Shown: positions 36,198 to 47,015 of the stretch, one piece after another
How the letters are laid out: each line of letters opens with the position of its first letter
Position numbering within the stretch: the first letter of the stretch is position 1
Origin: Trichoplax adhaerens
Lineage: Eukaryota; Placozoa; Uniplacotomia; Trichoplacea; Trichoplacidae
Direction of reading: 5' to 3'
Length of the DNA stretch: 64,000 nt
Assembly (NCBI RefSeq): GCF_000150275.1
Contig: NW_002060946.1
Coordinates: 6,094,667-6,158,666, forward strand
Made by a program: the position numbers and the translations under genes
Notes under the pieces: model-generated
What the model saw: only the letters and a program-made list of their open reading frames with translations
Told to the model about the DNA's origin: nothing
The model's database searches: none

Positions 36198-37226
36198 CTA
36201 AGAAGAAGCTTTCCACAACTTCTTCAGTGGTTTAAAGCAACTTAGAGATTTTAAAGCATTGCGTAAATGTAAATCATGACATCCATAAATAATTGGACTA
36301 AAAACAGAATTACATGAGGCTAAAAATAGCAACCATTCACGTAGGTTATATTTATTGGCAGCGCGGGATAAGTCCCTATCGAGAACGTTAATAACCTGGA
36401 ATATATGATAGGGCATCTGAAAAAGAAGATAAACTCCGACGATAATAATAACCGTTTTAGCTGCTTTCACTCCAGATCGCGTAATAATACGCCGCTCTGA
36501 TGATGGTAGACTCCCAGCTCGCAGTCTTCGATCATGATTTCTAGCGATAGTAAAAATTCTACCATAGAAAGTAACAGTTATCACTGTTGGCATCAAAAAC
36601 ATGAATATAGGCCAAAATGTATGCCAAATTGTCAAATTTAAGATACGATCAGCTTTTCTTTCAGATATGACGCAAAAATATGGACAAATACGCCACCAGC
36701 TTATCATAAATGGTAGAAATGCCATAAATGTAGGCAATACCCAACAAGTAAACAGAATAGCTGCAAACATAATTAATTTATATTTTCTGTTTTGATCATA
36801 CCAAAATGGTAATGCTACGTTAATCAGCTTATCTAAACTGATTGAACTAATGTGAAAATTGATACAACAGAAGAAAGCAAGTTGAAAAACGGTATGAGAT
36901 AACTGGCAATAAATATTGGTAAATGGTATTATTGAATTACCAATCAGGATCACCTTCGCTGGAAGAATGTAGAAAACACAGAATAAAATGTTGGCTATGC
37001 ATAGGCTACCTACCAAAATATTATTTAGGATCCTCAAAGACGATTTAGCACAGATAATTCCAAGTAGAGTGATATTAATGACAAGAATTGCCGTTAAAAG
37101 AATACTCCAAACGATGGAGGCATCGATTTTTAATTGTGATGGTGGTGGATAAACGATAAACGATAAATTCATTTTAAGATAAAATCGAGCATCTAGACAG
37201 CGTATGTAAGGTGATGAATTTACCAT
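36198..37226 (-). CDS. Class A GPCR, receptor 3 (divergent member)
   Basis: This intronless gene encodes 342 residues, ending in TAG. It is the outlier of the array but has the same plan: Cys10 and glycosylation sites at Asn3 and Asn20 in the N-terminus, Asn51 (1.50), Cys107 (3.25), Trp162 (4.50), the CPYFC loop at 181-185, Pro213 and Tyr221, Pro272, and Pro311 and Tyr314. Switch substitutions are again present: Asn79 for Asp2.50, Asp132-Lys133-Leu134 for DRY, Gln270 for Trp6.48 and Ser310 for Asn7.49. After helix 7 the FFNKNLRD segment of the others is replaced by CHDLHLRN, so helix 8 lacks its usual aromatic anchor. Loop 2 (DQNRKYK) differs from the shared NQISVYK. The third loop is more basic. 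The frame is fully open, so this is a diverged gene, not a pseudogene; its ligand or coupling may differ. Confidence 0.94.
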   Translation of the reverse strand: MVNSSPYIRCLDARFYLKMNLSFIVYPPPSQLKIDASIVWSILLTAILVINITLLGIICAKSSLRILNNILVGSLCIANILFCVFYILPAKVILIGNSIIPFTNIYCQLSHTVFQLAFFCCINFHISSISLDKLINVALPFWYDQNRKYKLIMFAAILFTCWVLPTFMAFLPFMISWWRICPYFCVISERKADRILNLTIWHTFWPIFMFLMPTVITVTFYGRIFTIARNHDRRLRAGSLPSSERRIITRSGVKAAKTVIIIVGVYLLFQMPYHIFQVINVLDRDLSRAANKYNLREWLLFLASCNSVFSPIIYGCHDLHLRNALKSLSCFKPLKKLWKASS

Positions 37227-39237
37227 AGTTTCTTTTCCAAGTGATTTCTGGATGGATTCAATTCGATAGAGAAGTTATAGCGTTAAGTAGTGAAAATGAA
37301 AGCCACAGTGAGTACTTTCGAGGTAATGATTATAGGAATTGATGCTAGCAATCTAAATAATTGCTGAAATAGCAGCCTTAAATTGCAACGATTCTATCCA
37401 ACTTTCAATTGAATAAATCGATTCAAAGTTATCTATTAAAGATTTATAAATATATGTCTACAGCAATATCAATCAAAACGAACTAATCCAATGGGAGAAA
37501 ATTCTCTATTTTTAGGCTATGGGCTATTTATTGAGCGCAACAATAAGAAATGATCAATTTTGAAGTCTGTCAGTAAAATACATGATTGTCTAGTCTATCT
37601 TTCTCATTAACAATAGCAATTCTTTCCCCAATGTGATCGTACTTTAGACATTTCAGTCATTGAAATTACAAATAGTATATGTATTTTATCAACAATAATC
37701 ATTCTTGCATTTTGGAAAATCGATGAATATAATGCGATAGCGTATCCATCGGAAGAGCAGTTCTATTGGCTATAGAAAACTAAGTTTCCATATTGATCGG
37801 ATCACATAGTTTTCATCCGATTGTTTGTTGTTACATGTTGAAATCATAAGAAAACAGTTATTATAATAATTTCAACAAATGAGAGAATCTACAGTCGAAT
37901 ATTATTTTAGATAGAGAAGCAATTATATTTTAGATCTAAATCACCGCTGCGTACTTAAATTTCATTTTAAATGAAAGTTATAGGATTTTAATGGTAGCTA
38001 AATTGATGTTATTTTCTATCGCCAAAGTTATGCACTCTCCGCTGATTTACCTTGAAAAATTTGATGAAAAGAATATAGCAGCTTTTACTTTTCACCCAAG
38101 AACGGACGTTCAGTTCCTTATGACAATTGTTTTTAATCTATTTTTTTAATTTCTGCAATAAAGGCCATAGCAATTGGGATTTCGAATAAAAATAATGAAA
38201 AAATGAATCTGCTACAGAGTAGCAATCTATACCTATTTTATAATGTATTTGATTAATGAGTGTGTTTGATCATTACTTAATAACTTTCAAGTGACGGAGA
38301 AAATATTTAATCCTAATTATGATCAGTATTAAAAAAAGGAACGATAAGTTGTAATGAAGATAAAAATTCGTAAATAAAGTCCTTATATATTGGATTACTT
38401 AACAAAAAGGTAGCAATATGGAAACAAAGGCTGAGTAATAGACATCAGTAAGGAGAGCTATTTGCTAACAATTGTTCGGAATAAACGTAGACTAGTTCTT
38501 TTTGCTTCTAGTTCTATTTGAAGGCATGCAACTTTTGAATCTACCTATTGAAACTAATTCTATACCAATTTTATATAAGATGCGTATGAATTTATTGGGT
38601 GTCTCAGCATAGATTTCGTGTTTAATTCCACTTTATACCTTACAATATTGAAGTTCTATCGACAGCTGTGAAGATTTTTCTCTCATAAAATTTTCTAAAG
38701 TAAGTAGCTCAACCGTTGATTTCACTCAATGTACTTGTACTATTAATGACAGTGACCACAATGACTATCAATTCGTGATAATGTAGGAATTTTAATCCAT
38801 TTACCAGGATTTAGTAGCAAATTACAGTATTTTTTTCAAAAGCGTAGCTAATAATAGAAAATATAATACAGCTGTTTCAATTGATAGGTTCTTAAAGTTG
38901 ATCATAATATGGACACTGGCAATACATCCATAAGTCGGTCTATCTTCTATGGCATTTTGTATGTACACTATAAAGTGCATCTCTGAAATATCGATATTTC
39001 GTCGATCAAAAGGCTATCAAAACACCTATGCATCTCTCTTAGGTGTATCAATTTTGTGACAATTTCCTCCAAGCAAGTACGGTACTTCTTGAAAGTATTA
39101 TCCATGGTCGATGAGATCGTTACACCTTAGACAACTGTAGCGAGTACAAAGAATGATTCTCATCGGAAATGCTTAGTAAATTTACGGAATATTCTTTAGA
39201 TGATAAACATCTTCGATCATTTGTACCATGTTCGAAA

Positions 39238-40330
39238 ACACCCTTTCCGGTGATTAAGCCTTTCTTTAAAAATAATGTTTAATTAAATAAGAGAGTACGT
39301 GTTGCCATATGGATTTATATCTAATTTTCGTTCTTGAGCTTAACAGCTAGTTTCAATCTGGTGTGAATAAGTATTGTGCTAGTGTTAGGATTTAAAATTT
39401 GATTAAGCAAGCATTGATATAGCCCAAAACTATAGCTATAAGATGTTATCTGAAAAAAGATTCCTTGACATGGTCCAGCATTTCCTTTTATGAGAAATGC
39501 TGAAACATGTTTTGATGCCTGATCCATCAACAGTAATGATGAGAAAGTTATTACCTGACAAAGAATATGTCAGAAAAATAAGAGTTAACGACATATAAAC
39601 TAGCAATGTTGAAGAAAAGAATCATTTGTAATATGTCCATAAACACGACCCGGTGATTAAGCTTTTCTTCAAAGATAATTTTTTATTTAAATAACAAGAG
39701 GACGCATTGCCAGATGGATTTATATCTAATTTTCATTCGTGATTTTAACAGCTAGTTTAAGTCTAACGTGCTTAAGTATTGTAGCCAATGTTAGGATTTA
39801 AATTTAATTATACAAGTATTGATATGACCCAAACTATATTTAAGAAGTTATCTGCAAAATGATTTCATGACCTTGAAACGGTCCAGCATCTGCTTTGCGA
39901 GGAATTTTGTAATATAATTTAAAGTTTGAGCCATCAATAGTAATTTTTATGTGCACGTATGGAATTTATTGCTGATGTAATGATTAACTCTATCATTAAT
40001 TACCGAGATTTAGATATGGTTCTTTATGTAGTGTAATTATCTTAAATTAGTAATCTGTACTTGAGTGTGAATGCATAAAAATAAACGGTATTTAAGGTTG
40101 TGCAATTTAAGCTAGAGAGAGAGTTATCGGAAAGTCATTGATTAGATCTGGTATTGTTAGTGGTTGGTAATTTCTATTTTTCTAAGTAATGAATTGAATA
40201 TATTGTCAGATCTACAAGTCTGCTCGTTATTAATTACTCTACAGCTACAGAATTGAAACAAGATATTACCTGCCAATAAATATGCCAGAAATAAGAGTTA
40301 TCGTATATAAACTATTAGGGGATATAGTTT
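39238..40330 (-). repeat. Two-copy duplication with coding-like core and insertion
   Basis: Copy A (about 39238-39600) and copy B (about 39648-40330) share CCGGTGATTAAGC near the left end, GGATTTATATCTAATTTTC, AACAGCTAGTTT and, at the right end, a TATGTCAGAAA/TATGCCAGAAA stretch; the left ends are 410 bp apart. Copy B has about 320 extra bases (roughly 39945-40262). On the minus strand both copies encode a related short segment: in B it reads DGSNFKLYYKIPRK and then GPFQGHEIILQITS before a stop; in A the matching part is DGSGIK and, after a one-base frameshift, GPCQGIFFQITS. This suggests a coding exon duplicated and then decayed. The family is not recognised. Confidence 0.7.
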
Positions 40331-41673
40331 TAATAGAAATACTGCTTTATTGTATATTATTAAAGAATCGAAACTCTTTACTTTCTCTCTTATAATTCTC
40401 ATAGTATTTGCCGGAGTGATTTCTGCTTTAACTATAGTAATATCATAAAATCATATCTGTATGACTCAAATCCAGTGTAGAGATAGTCTGTTACGTTTTT
40501 CGATTCTATTGGATGAGCTGTAACTGAAATATGACTGATTAGTTATAGCTAATTAAGGAAAGCAACAGTAATATTAATATAAATCTTCGTATTACGCCAT
40601 ATTATAACAGTCGACCTTCCGGAATTCTTAATCTAGCAAATCAATTCTTTTCCAGTTTAAAATGACATGTTCTTTGTCTTAAACGTACACTTTACGGTGC
40701 CTTCATATGAATACTGATTTATTCTAAATTTTTTTCTATTTACCATCATTCATGATTACATAGCACTGCATCATCGGATTTGTTCATTTCTAGAGAGCGT
40801 AATTACTGTCAGCTCTGCATTATACATGACAGCGGTAATGTGTATAAACGATATCTTGTATGATGTATCATTAGTAGAGGAGTAAGGAATGAAATAGCTT
40901 TCAAATAAAGTATAAAACGGGAATTATTGCTTCATTTTTTATAACGAAATAACTATCGCAAATCAGCCCATAGGGAAAATGGCGATTAAGCCGATATTTT
41001 ACAAAAAGTATAGTACAATATAGGTGAATCTCGCGATGGATTTTATGCACGTTAATAAAAGCATTCAATTAACTTTAAATTATTTTTACGTAAAAGAAAA
41101 GCAAGTGTGGGACATCTTTAGTCTATTTAAAAGCCTTATCTAGACAGCTATTGAATGAAATACGATTGTAAGCTACCATCAAGTAACAAGGTATACTTAT
41201 CTATGCTAAAAAAGTTCAAAATCCTATCCTTCGAAATTCGTCTTCATCTTCGTCCTCTGATTATTTTATCGAAAGACTTTTAAATGTCGTTATTACTCAT
41301 TCTAATTCATTAATCATTTCTTTATTTTATTCACTACTCGGTATAGGAATTGGCTATTGCTGTTGGCTATAGTCTAAGCTGAGTATCAATATAAAATGCA
41401 ATAATTATGATCCAGAAAGAGATCCCAAAATCTTGCTCACGAATTTGTGAATAATTAATTACTAACGCAGATACTGTATACCGTTATATTTTGATGCTGG
41501 GCTGATAAGATTGGACAATGTACCTTATCCCCCCCTTCCCGCATAAGACACAAGTCAATTTCTTGGGTTTGTCTGAGGTAAGACTGTATGAAAGACTAAT
41601 CCAATATTGTCCCTTGCAACTACAATAGGTCTAAAATAACATGTGATCGCTAATGAGAATAAAAAGCGTTAAT

Positions 41674-42018
41674 CAGATGCATGCGATGTTTTATTCCTGT
41701 CCCCTCGGCCTACCAAGCACATTATCCCGAAAAGCAAGTTATGACAAGAGGTCTCGTCCCTCGTCTCCATCACAGAAAGGCGACCAGCTTAGAATGTAGA
41801 TTAAATTGAATAACAATAGGTCCACCTCTTGCAAAGGAGTAATCAAAGGAGTTGTAAAAAAACCGCAATCTTATATTGCTACTATCAAAGGAAAGGACTA
41901 TCGACGCAACGGCCACTTGATGAAAGAAAAGGAATACTCACCTAGCGGAAATCAACATTTAAAGAATCAATATATCGCAGCTGTAGATACCGTAACGCAA
42001 CAGATTTACAGCGAATGA
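41674..42018 (+). pseudogene. C-terminal integrase relic of a Ty3/gypsy retrotransposon
   Basis: An open frame from 41806 (no ATG; it opens after a TAG at 41797-41799) to TGA at 42016-42018 encodes a segment with KGVVKKPQSYIAT and DYRRNGHLMK. This matches the end of gypsy-type Pol, where a Pro-x-SYIV strand is followed by YRRNRxHL. The same frame continues upstream across the TAG with YDKRSR and QKGDQLRM, equivalent to the usual Tyr-Asp-Lys ... GDxVRM spacer, and stays open back to a TGA at 41644-41646. GC content is visibly above the surroundings. No integrase catalytic core, reverse transcriptase or protease is visible upstream, and the internal stop makes this a dead 5'-truncated fragment. 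Confidence 0.75.
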
Positions 42019-42366
42019 AGCCGTCAGCTATCATACACAAGGCTAGATCTGGTCGATAATGAAGCCTAATACTAAATGTACAAACTGAAATAACCCTATT
42101 CGCATTAAGTCAGCATAGGTTATGATTCAAGCTGTTATTACTATATAAGCTTGCATTATTAATTGATTTATAACATTGACGTGAAACGGGAGATATAGAT
42201 ATTATATGTGAACACATGTTGCAATAATTGTCATTTAGTGAGCTGATCTTGAAACTTAATAAAGTATCTCTGTCACAATTTCACTTCTGTGACAAGGTAA
42301 CATACAGTGAAAGTCTATAAGTAGCTACTGACTTAAACGCCCTTTTACTTCACGTTATACACACAC

Positions 42367-42425
42367 GGCAAAAGACTGTAAAGATGAAACTTTTATTAGC
42401 AAAGATACATCTACAACTTTTTGCC
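42367..42425. repeat. Imperfect hairpin downstream of the integrase relic
   Basis: GGCAAAAGACTGTAAAGATG pairs with CATCTACAACTTTTTGCC across a loop of about 20 nt, with small bulges. A smaller inverted pair, TGTCACA and TGTGACA, lies at about 42273-42296. Both could belong to remains of a 3' LTR of the nearby element, though no LTR ends could be fixed. Confidence 0.4.
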
Positions 42426-44502
42426 ACACCACTCAACTCAAATGTTCCCGTTTATATAGGAACCGTCTAATTTGTAAACAACAACAGTATTATTATTGTA
42501 CCTTACTAGGAGAAACATCTCCAACTGAGATATTCCTTACATAGCTTTTCTAACAGTAAATATTTTGAATCTCTTACTCATACTTAATCTTAATCTAAGC
42601 TCGTAGGTTGTCTAATTCAACTATCATCAACTAGAACTTGAATCATCTTACTGCTATCTATCACACTATAACAATCAATATCAAATACGTCATGAACTAT
42701 TACAAACAACATCCACGTTAAGGCATTACTTATCTTATCTAGCACTACAAATATGGATATTCTCCATACTAGTTACTACTGTGTTTATTAAACTATCCTA
42801 ATGACAAGGCAAACACCGTAGCAATCTCTTAAAGAGCGTATTGTTGCTTATCTCTCTTTGATCACTAACTACAGCTGGTTAACTATAAATATAAATTCTT
42901 AAATGTAAAATAATACTCTCCCAGGGCTCATTTTAAGATTTTGTACTAGAAAATGAAGTATGGAATAGGAACCCTAAAAGCGTATAACATTTGAGATACG
43001 ATATTTCAAGGTTAGTGTAGCTACGCATTAGTAAACGATATTTCTTTGATGGTAATTTCATTTTACAGAAGTGTTTGCAACGATAATAACAGGATGGTAA
43101 TTCACGAAACTGTGAAAAAATTTGATTTTGCTAAAGAATTAGTTTGAATAGGATGATAAACAGCAATTACAATACTAAGTCGTAAGCTGTTGATGACCTC
43201 TAACAGGCTTATTTAATTAATTCACCACTGCTGTATCATCGTTACGATTTCGCTTTCAAATTTAATACCTGTTACTTCCAAGGAAGCAGCACCTTCCTCT
43301 TTAAAACTAAAAATAGTTCATTCTATTGTACTGTATACTGAATTACCTCTAAAAGGATTTAGTTCAAACAAATGGTTCACCGATTAATTTTAAGTTGAGT
43401 ACATGATCTATTATTTTTTTATCCAGTAAATATTATTTTACTAAAGGAAGATAAAATGACATGGCCATTTCATTTATGCAGTTAGTGACACTGAAAATGA
43501 CAAATAAAGATTGGCAGAAGATACAGCTCACTAAATCAGCGTGAATTGGTAGAAATTTTGTCAAGTCTACAATTGGTACAGTTATAGTATAGGTGTTAAG
43601 GAAATCTAGCAGTTATATATGTATGTTATATACGATAAGATGAAAATTAGAGAATAAAGAACGATGCCGTAAAGATTTATATCTAAGCCGCTAAAGATAG
43701 ACATGGTAAATGGCAGGAATTAGAATTTAGTTACACAAAACCAGGTCAATTGTATATTTAACAGATATTAAATGCGATTATCATCAATAAAATTAATAAA
43801 GATAAGACAATTATTTGACAGTAATCTTGGTAATCTTGCAATAATGTTATAAATTTAATATTTAACATAGTTGACGATCTGCTTAGATCGTATTCAATTG
43901 CATTAGTAATGAAATCATTTAAACCATATTTATAAATTATACGAGCTAGGTTTGGTGTAAGAACTGTGATAGAGCGATAGTTTAAGACTTATTAGACAGA
44001 CTATCATCATACTTTAGTAACATTTAAATCGAAAAAGGGATTAGTGTCCAGCTTTTCGAGAAAAATAAGCTCTTGCAGGCGTTGAAGTACCGAAATTAAA
44101 ACACGGATGACTTCTCTAACGATGCTCTGCTCAAGGCCTGCTTTCAATCGTGCACAACCAGTGCACATCTTGAAATATTGAATTCTGGAATAATCTTCTA
44201 CAATTACGTATGATACTGATGTTCTAATGTAATGTTTTTTGAATACCTATCAAAACCAACGTTTTGTTCATTGAATCTACGGTTACTCAAACACAATAAT
44301 TGCCAATATGATATTAATAGGAAATTTAAACCTTTGATGTAAATCCTATTGTAGGTGATAAAAGCCTAGTAGTGTATTGAAAGAATATGTTGAAGTGGAT
44401 TGAAAATCCGTAAGAATATAATCGGTGCGATATACTGCCATATTCTCAAGTAAACTAAAAGAGGTGTCTATCATTTGAATGTTAATTATAAAATACAGTA
44501 TA

Positions 44503-44558
44503 ACCATAACAGTTAATAAATTAACAATAATAGTTAATAGATTAACAATAATAGTTAA
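44503..44558. repeat. Short minisatellite, about 23-bp unit
   Basis: The unit AACAATAATAGTTAATAGATT and degenerate versions of it occur about two and a half times in direct tandem. AT-rich and non-coding. Confidence 0.65.
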
Positions 44559-45386
44559 GATTCAAGTTGTCAATAAATATCGAGTTGTAATTAAGAATCC
44601 TAACCGGACAGAAATAGGACTATTTATCTGCAAGTAGTATTGCTCTTAACGGCAAACAAGACAAGTGTTTATTTTGAGAATTCAATCAAAAAGAGATTTT
44701 ACTTTTATTAAGATTACATCAACTAGTCCAAGGGATGTATAGAATCTAATAAACCGATGTAGGAGTTGGAACTTTTAGCTGCTTTATGTAAATCGAATTA
44801 TTAACAGTAAGCACTATATTATTCTATTTCCTTTAACACAAGTTAGGTGACAATATTTATCAATTTCCAATACCTTAGGTTTAAGGAGCTAAAATGGCTT
44901 ATGAATAGCTGATTTATGATTAGTGCTTCATTTTTATTACGATTTTCACCATCAAATTAAAATAACTATGAGATGGCACCATTTTTTACGTGTTGTATTT
45001 AAAAGAGACAGACAGCAAAAATGTCATTTATTTTCTTGCTGCTTTGGCATCGCTTTATGGAATTATGTAGACAGTGAATTTTATAATATTTCAACCTTTA
45101 CTTTACCTTTGATGAATACTTTAAAGCATTTCTACGGCATTGTTACTGTGAATCTTGCTATCAAGAATCGATTGTAATATTCTTAATCTTTAGGAGGGTA
45201 TTGATTTTCGAATCGTTATTCCTTTTATCATCTTCTTGAGAAATAGCTGTATCCTTTTAAACTTAAAAGCAAGATCACTTGTTATAATTATCGAAGTAAC
45301 TACTAAATATTGATAATTAATTCTATAACAATTGGGAATCTACCGTATTCATTCTACTCATAACTTGAATCTAACGGGCCATTTTG

Positions 45387-46424
45387 CTAAGATAGAATAG
45401 ATGAACTAGTTACAGTTCCAAAACGCATTGCCTTACAATGACAAACAATTGCTACTACATTGTCACGTAGATTCTTATTGAAAAAGCCATAAATAATTGG
45501 GCTGGCCACTGAATGCCATGAAGCTAAGTAAAAAAGCCACTCACGTAGATTATAACGTCCGGCTCCATTAACGATTGATTTGTCAACTACAATTAAGACT
45601 TGATAGACATTATACGGCGTTTGTAGTATTAAATACACACCAATAATGATGGCCACAGCTTTCGTTGCTTTAAGATTAATGTATGAGGAATGTTGAGATG
45701 AGTTTTGACTTGCTGCTTGAATCCTGGTAGCATGATCTTTGGCTACTAAGTAAATTCGAAAGTACAGCACCATTGTAACAAAGGTGGGAAGGAGAAACAT
45801 CAGGAACGACCAGAATATATGCCATGCTTGCAAGCTTAGTTTTCGATTCTCAATGGTTTCCGATATTAGGCAGAAGTAAGGGCACATACGCCACCATCCA
45901 ATAATAATAGGCAAAAAGGCTACAAATGTAGGTAGAATCCAGCATACTATGAGTATGTTGATAAATAAAGCCGATTTATAAACACTGATTTGGTTATACC
46001 AAAATGGTGAGGTGATGGCTATAAACTTTTCTAAGCTAATAGAACAAATGTGGAAATTCATGCAACATACAAAGGCAAACTGGATGACAATCGACGATAA
46101 CTGGCAATAGATGTTAATGAAAGGATGAATGGAGTTACGAATGGCCAAAATTTTGATAGGCAAAACGTAGAAGAAATCATAGATCATATTAGCGCAACAC
46201 AAACTGCCCACTAAGATGCTACTATAAGTCCATAAAGAACGCCTTAAGCAAATAATACTCAGCAACAGGACATTGGGTATCAGAATAAAGAGAAAAAGAA
46301 CGCTCCAGGCGATGGAAACATCCATTTCAAATCGTGTTAATGAACGATAAACTATACTGGTTAGATTTATTTGAAGGAAATAGCGAACATCCAAACATGG
46401 CGTATATTGTAAAGTTTGAGACAT
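45387..46424 (-). CDS. Class A GPCR, receptor 4 of the array
   Basis: This intronless gene encodes 345 residues, ending in TAG. The frame extends to an ATG at 46475 (17 more residues), but I choose the internal ATG at 46424: it gives exactly the length of receptors 1 and 5, aligns MSQTLQYTPCLDVR with their N-termini, and has A at -3. Landmarks are Cys10, glycosylation at Asn20, Asn51 (1.50), Cys107 (3.25), Trp162 (4.50), the CPYFC loop at 181-185, Pro213 and Tyr221, Pro270, and Pro309 and Tyr312. Switch substitutions: Asn79 for Asp2.50, Glu132-Lys133-Phe134 for DRY, Gln268 for Trp6.48, Ser308 for Asn7.49. Uniquely, His304 replaces the Asn at 7.45 kept in the others. An Asp four residues after 2.50 (Asp83) is shared with receptor 5 only. 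The tail ends in SSSILS. Confidence 0.95.
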   Translation of the reverse strand: MSQTLQYTPCLDVRYFLQINLTSIVYRSLTRFEMDVSIAWSVLFLFILIPNVLLLSIICLRRSLWTYSSILVGSLCCANMIYDFFYVLPIKILAIRNSIHPFINIYCQLSSIVIQFAFVCCMNFHICSISLEKFIAITSPFWYNQISVYKSALFINILIVCWILPTFVAFLPIIIGWWRMCPYFCLISETIENRKLSLQAWHIFWSFLMFLLPTFVTMVLYFRIYLVAKDHATRIQAASQNSSQHSSYINLKATKAVAIIIGVYLILQTPYNVYQVLIVVDKSIVNGAGRYNLREWLFYLASWHSVASPIIYGFFNKNLRDNVVAIVCHCKAMRFGTVTSSSILS

Positions 46425-46613
46425 AATGATTTTTAAAGGTGCTTTGTATTTTAAATTCAGAATCCCAGAGATCAATCAAGTACGTTAAAGTACGTTTCCA
46501 ATTTTCGCTTTCTTGGCACCTAATTCTAAATATACAGTCCAGAAAGAATTATATAATTAGTAATTTCGTATGAATTTGCAAAGTCAGTATGTTGCTGAAG
46601 TGTATTTACGGCG

Positions 46614-46621
46614 TTATATAA
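46614..46621 (-). promoter_or_regulatory. Possible TATA box of receptor 4
   Basis: TTATATAA, followed on the minus strand by a GC-richer CGCCG-containing side, lies 190 bp before the preferred ATG. The distance resembles that of the candidate before receptor 2 (165 bp). Confidence 0.3.
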
Positions 46622-46642
46622 GAGCGTTGTTGTGATCAAATT

Positions 46643-47015
46643 TACAAGATACAGTAACAATAGCAAGGGGAAAACTTGCAGTATTTGGATTCAGAGGATT
46701 AAATAAAGGTTATAGTAAGTTTATTAATTATAAAATCATTGGTTTATTATCATTCAGCGAAAAGTACAGTAATTACGTAAAGTTAATACTTGAGCCTACT
46801 GGCAATTAAAATTACCAGTCGTAATTAGATGTGCAAGATTCGGTAGTAATAGCAAGGAAAAGCTTATAGTAGTATTAGAGTAAATAGAGGCTGTAGTCAA
46901 TTTTTTTTTATCATAAACTCACAGATTTTATTATCGTTCAACGAAAATTACAGTCATGAAGCTTATTAAAGTCAGTACTTGTACCTGTTAGCAATGGAAA
47001 TTGCTATTAATATAA
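46643..47015. repeat. Two-copy tandem duplication, 188-bp period
   Basis: Copies start at about 46644 (ACAAGATACAGTAACAATAG) and 46832 (GCAAGATTCGGTAGTAATAG). Both then contain AGCAAGG-GAAAA-CTT, a TTATTATC-TTCA block, AAA-TACAGT and a GTACTTG- or TACTTGAGCC-like segment, and end at a CTG-AGCAAT or CTGGCAAT motif. The unit begins about 220 bp upstream of the receptor 4 start, so part of the upstream region of that gene is duplicated. Confidence 0.8.

Larger units (their letters stand above)
37227..45386. other. Intergenic interval, receptors 3 to 4
   Basis: This 8.2 kb contains a large degenerate duplication at 39.2-40.3 kb, an eroded gypsy-type integrase tail with a GC-richer, partly single-stranded-looking neighbourhood at 41.5-42.9 kb, and a short minisatellite at 44.5 kb. 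Between 42.5 kb and 42.9 kb the plus strand is C-rich and G-poor (15 C, 3 G in 42661-42720). No intact gene is recognised. Confidence 0.55.

Noticed and set aside
36198-37226. Receptor 3 as a pseudogene
   Set aside because: The frame is open over full length and the structural residues of all seven helices are kept.
44923-45177. 84-codon plus-strand open frame downstream of receptor 4
   Set aside because: No family resemblance, ordinary AT-rich composition and no supporting signals. It could be a chance frame; I could not support it as a gene.
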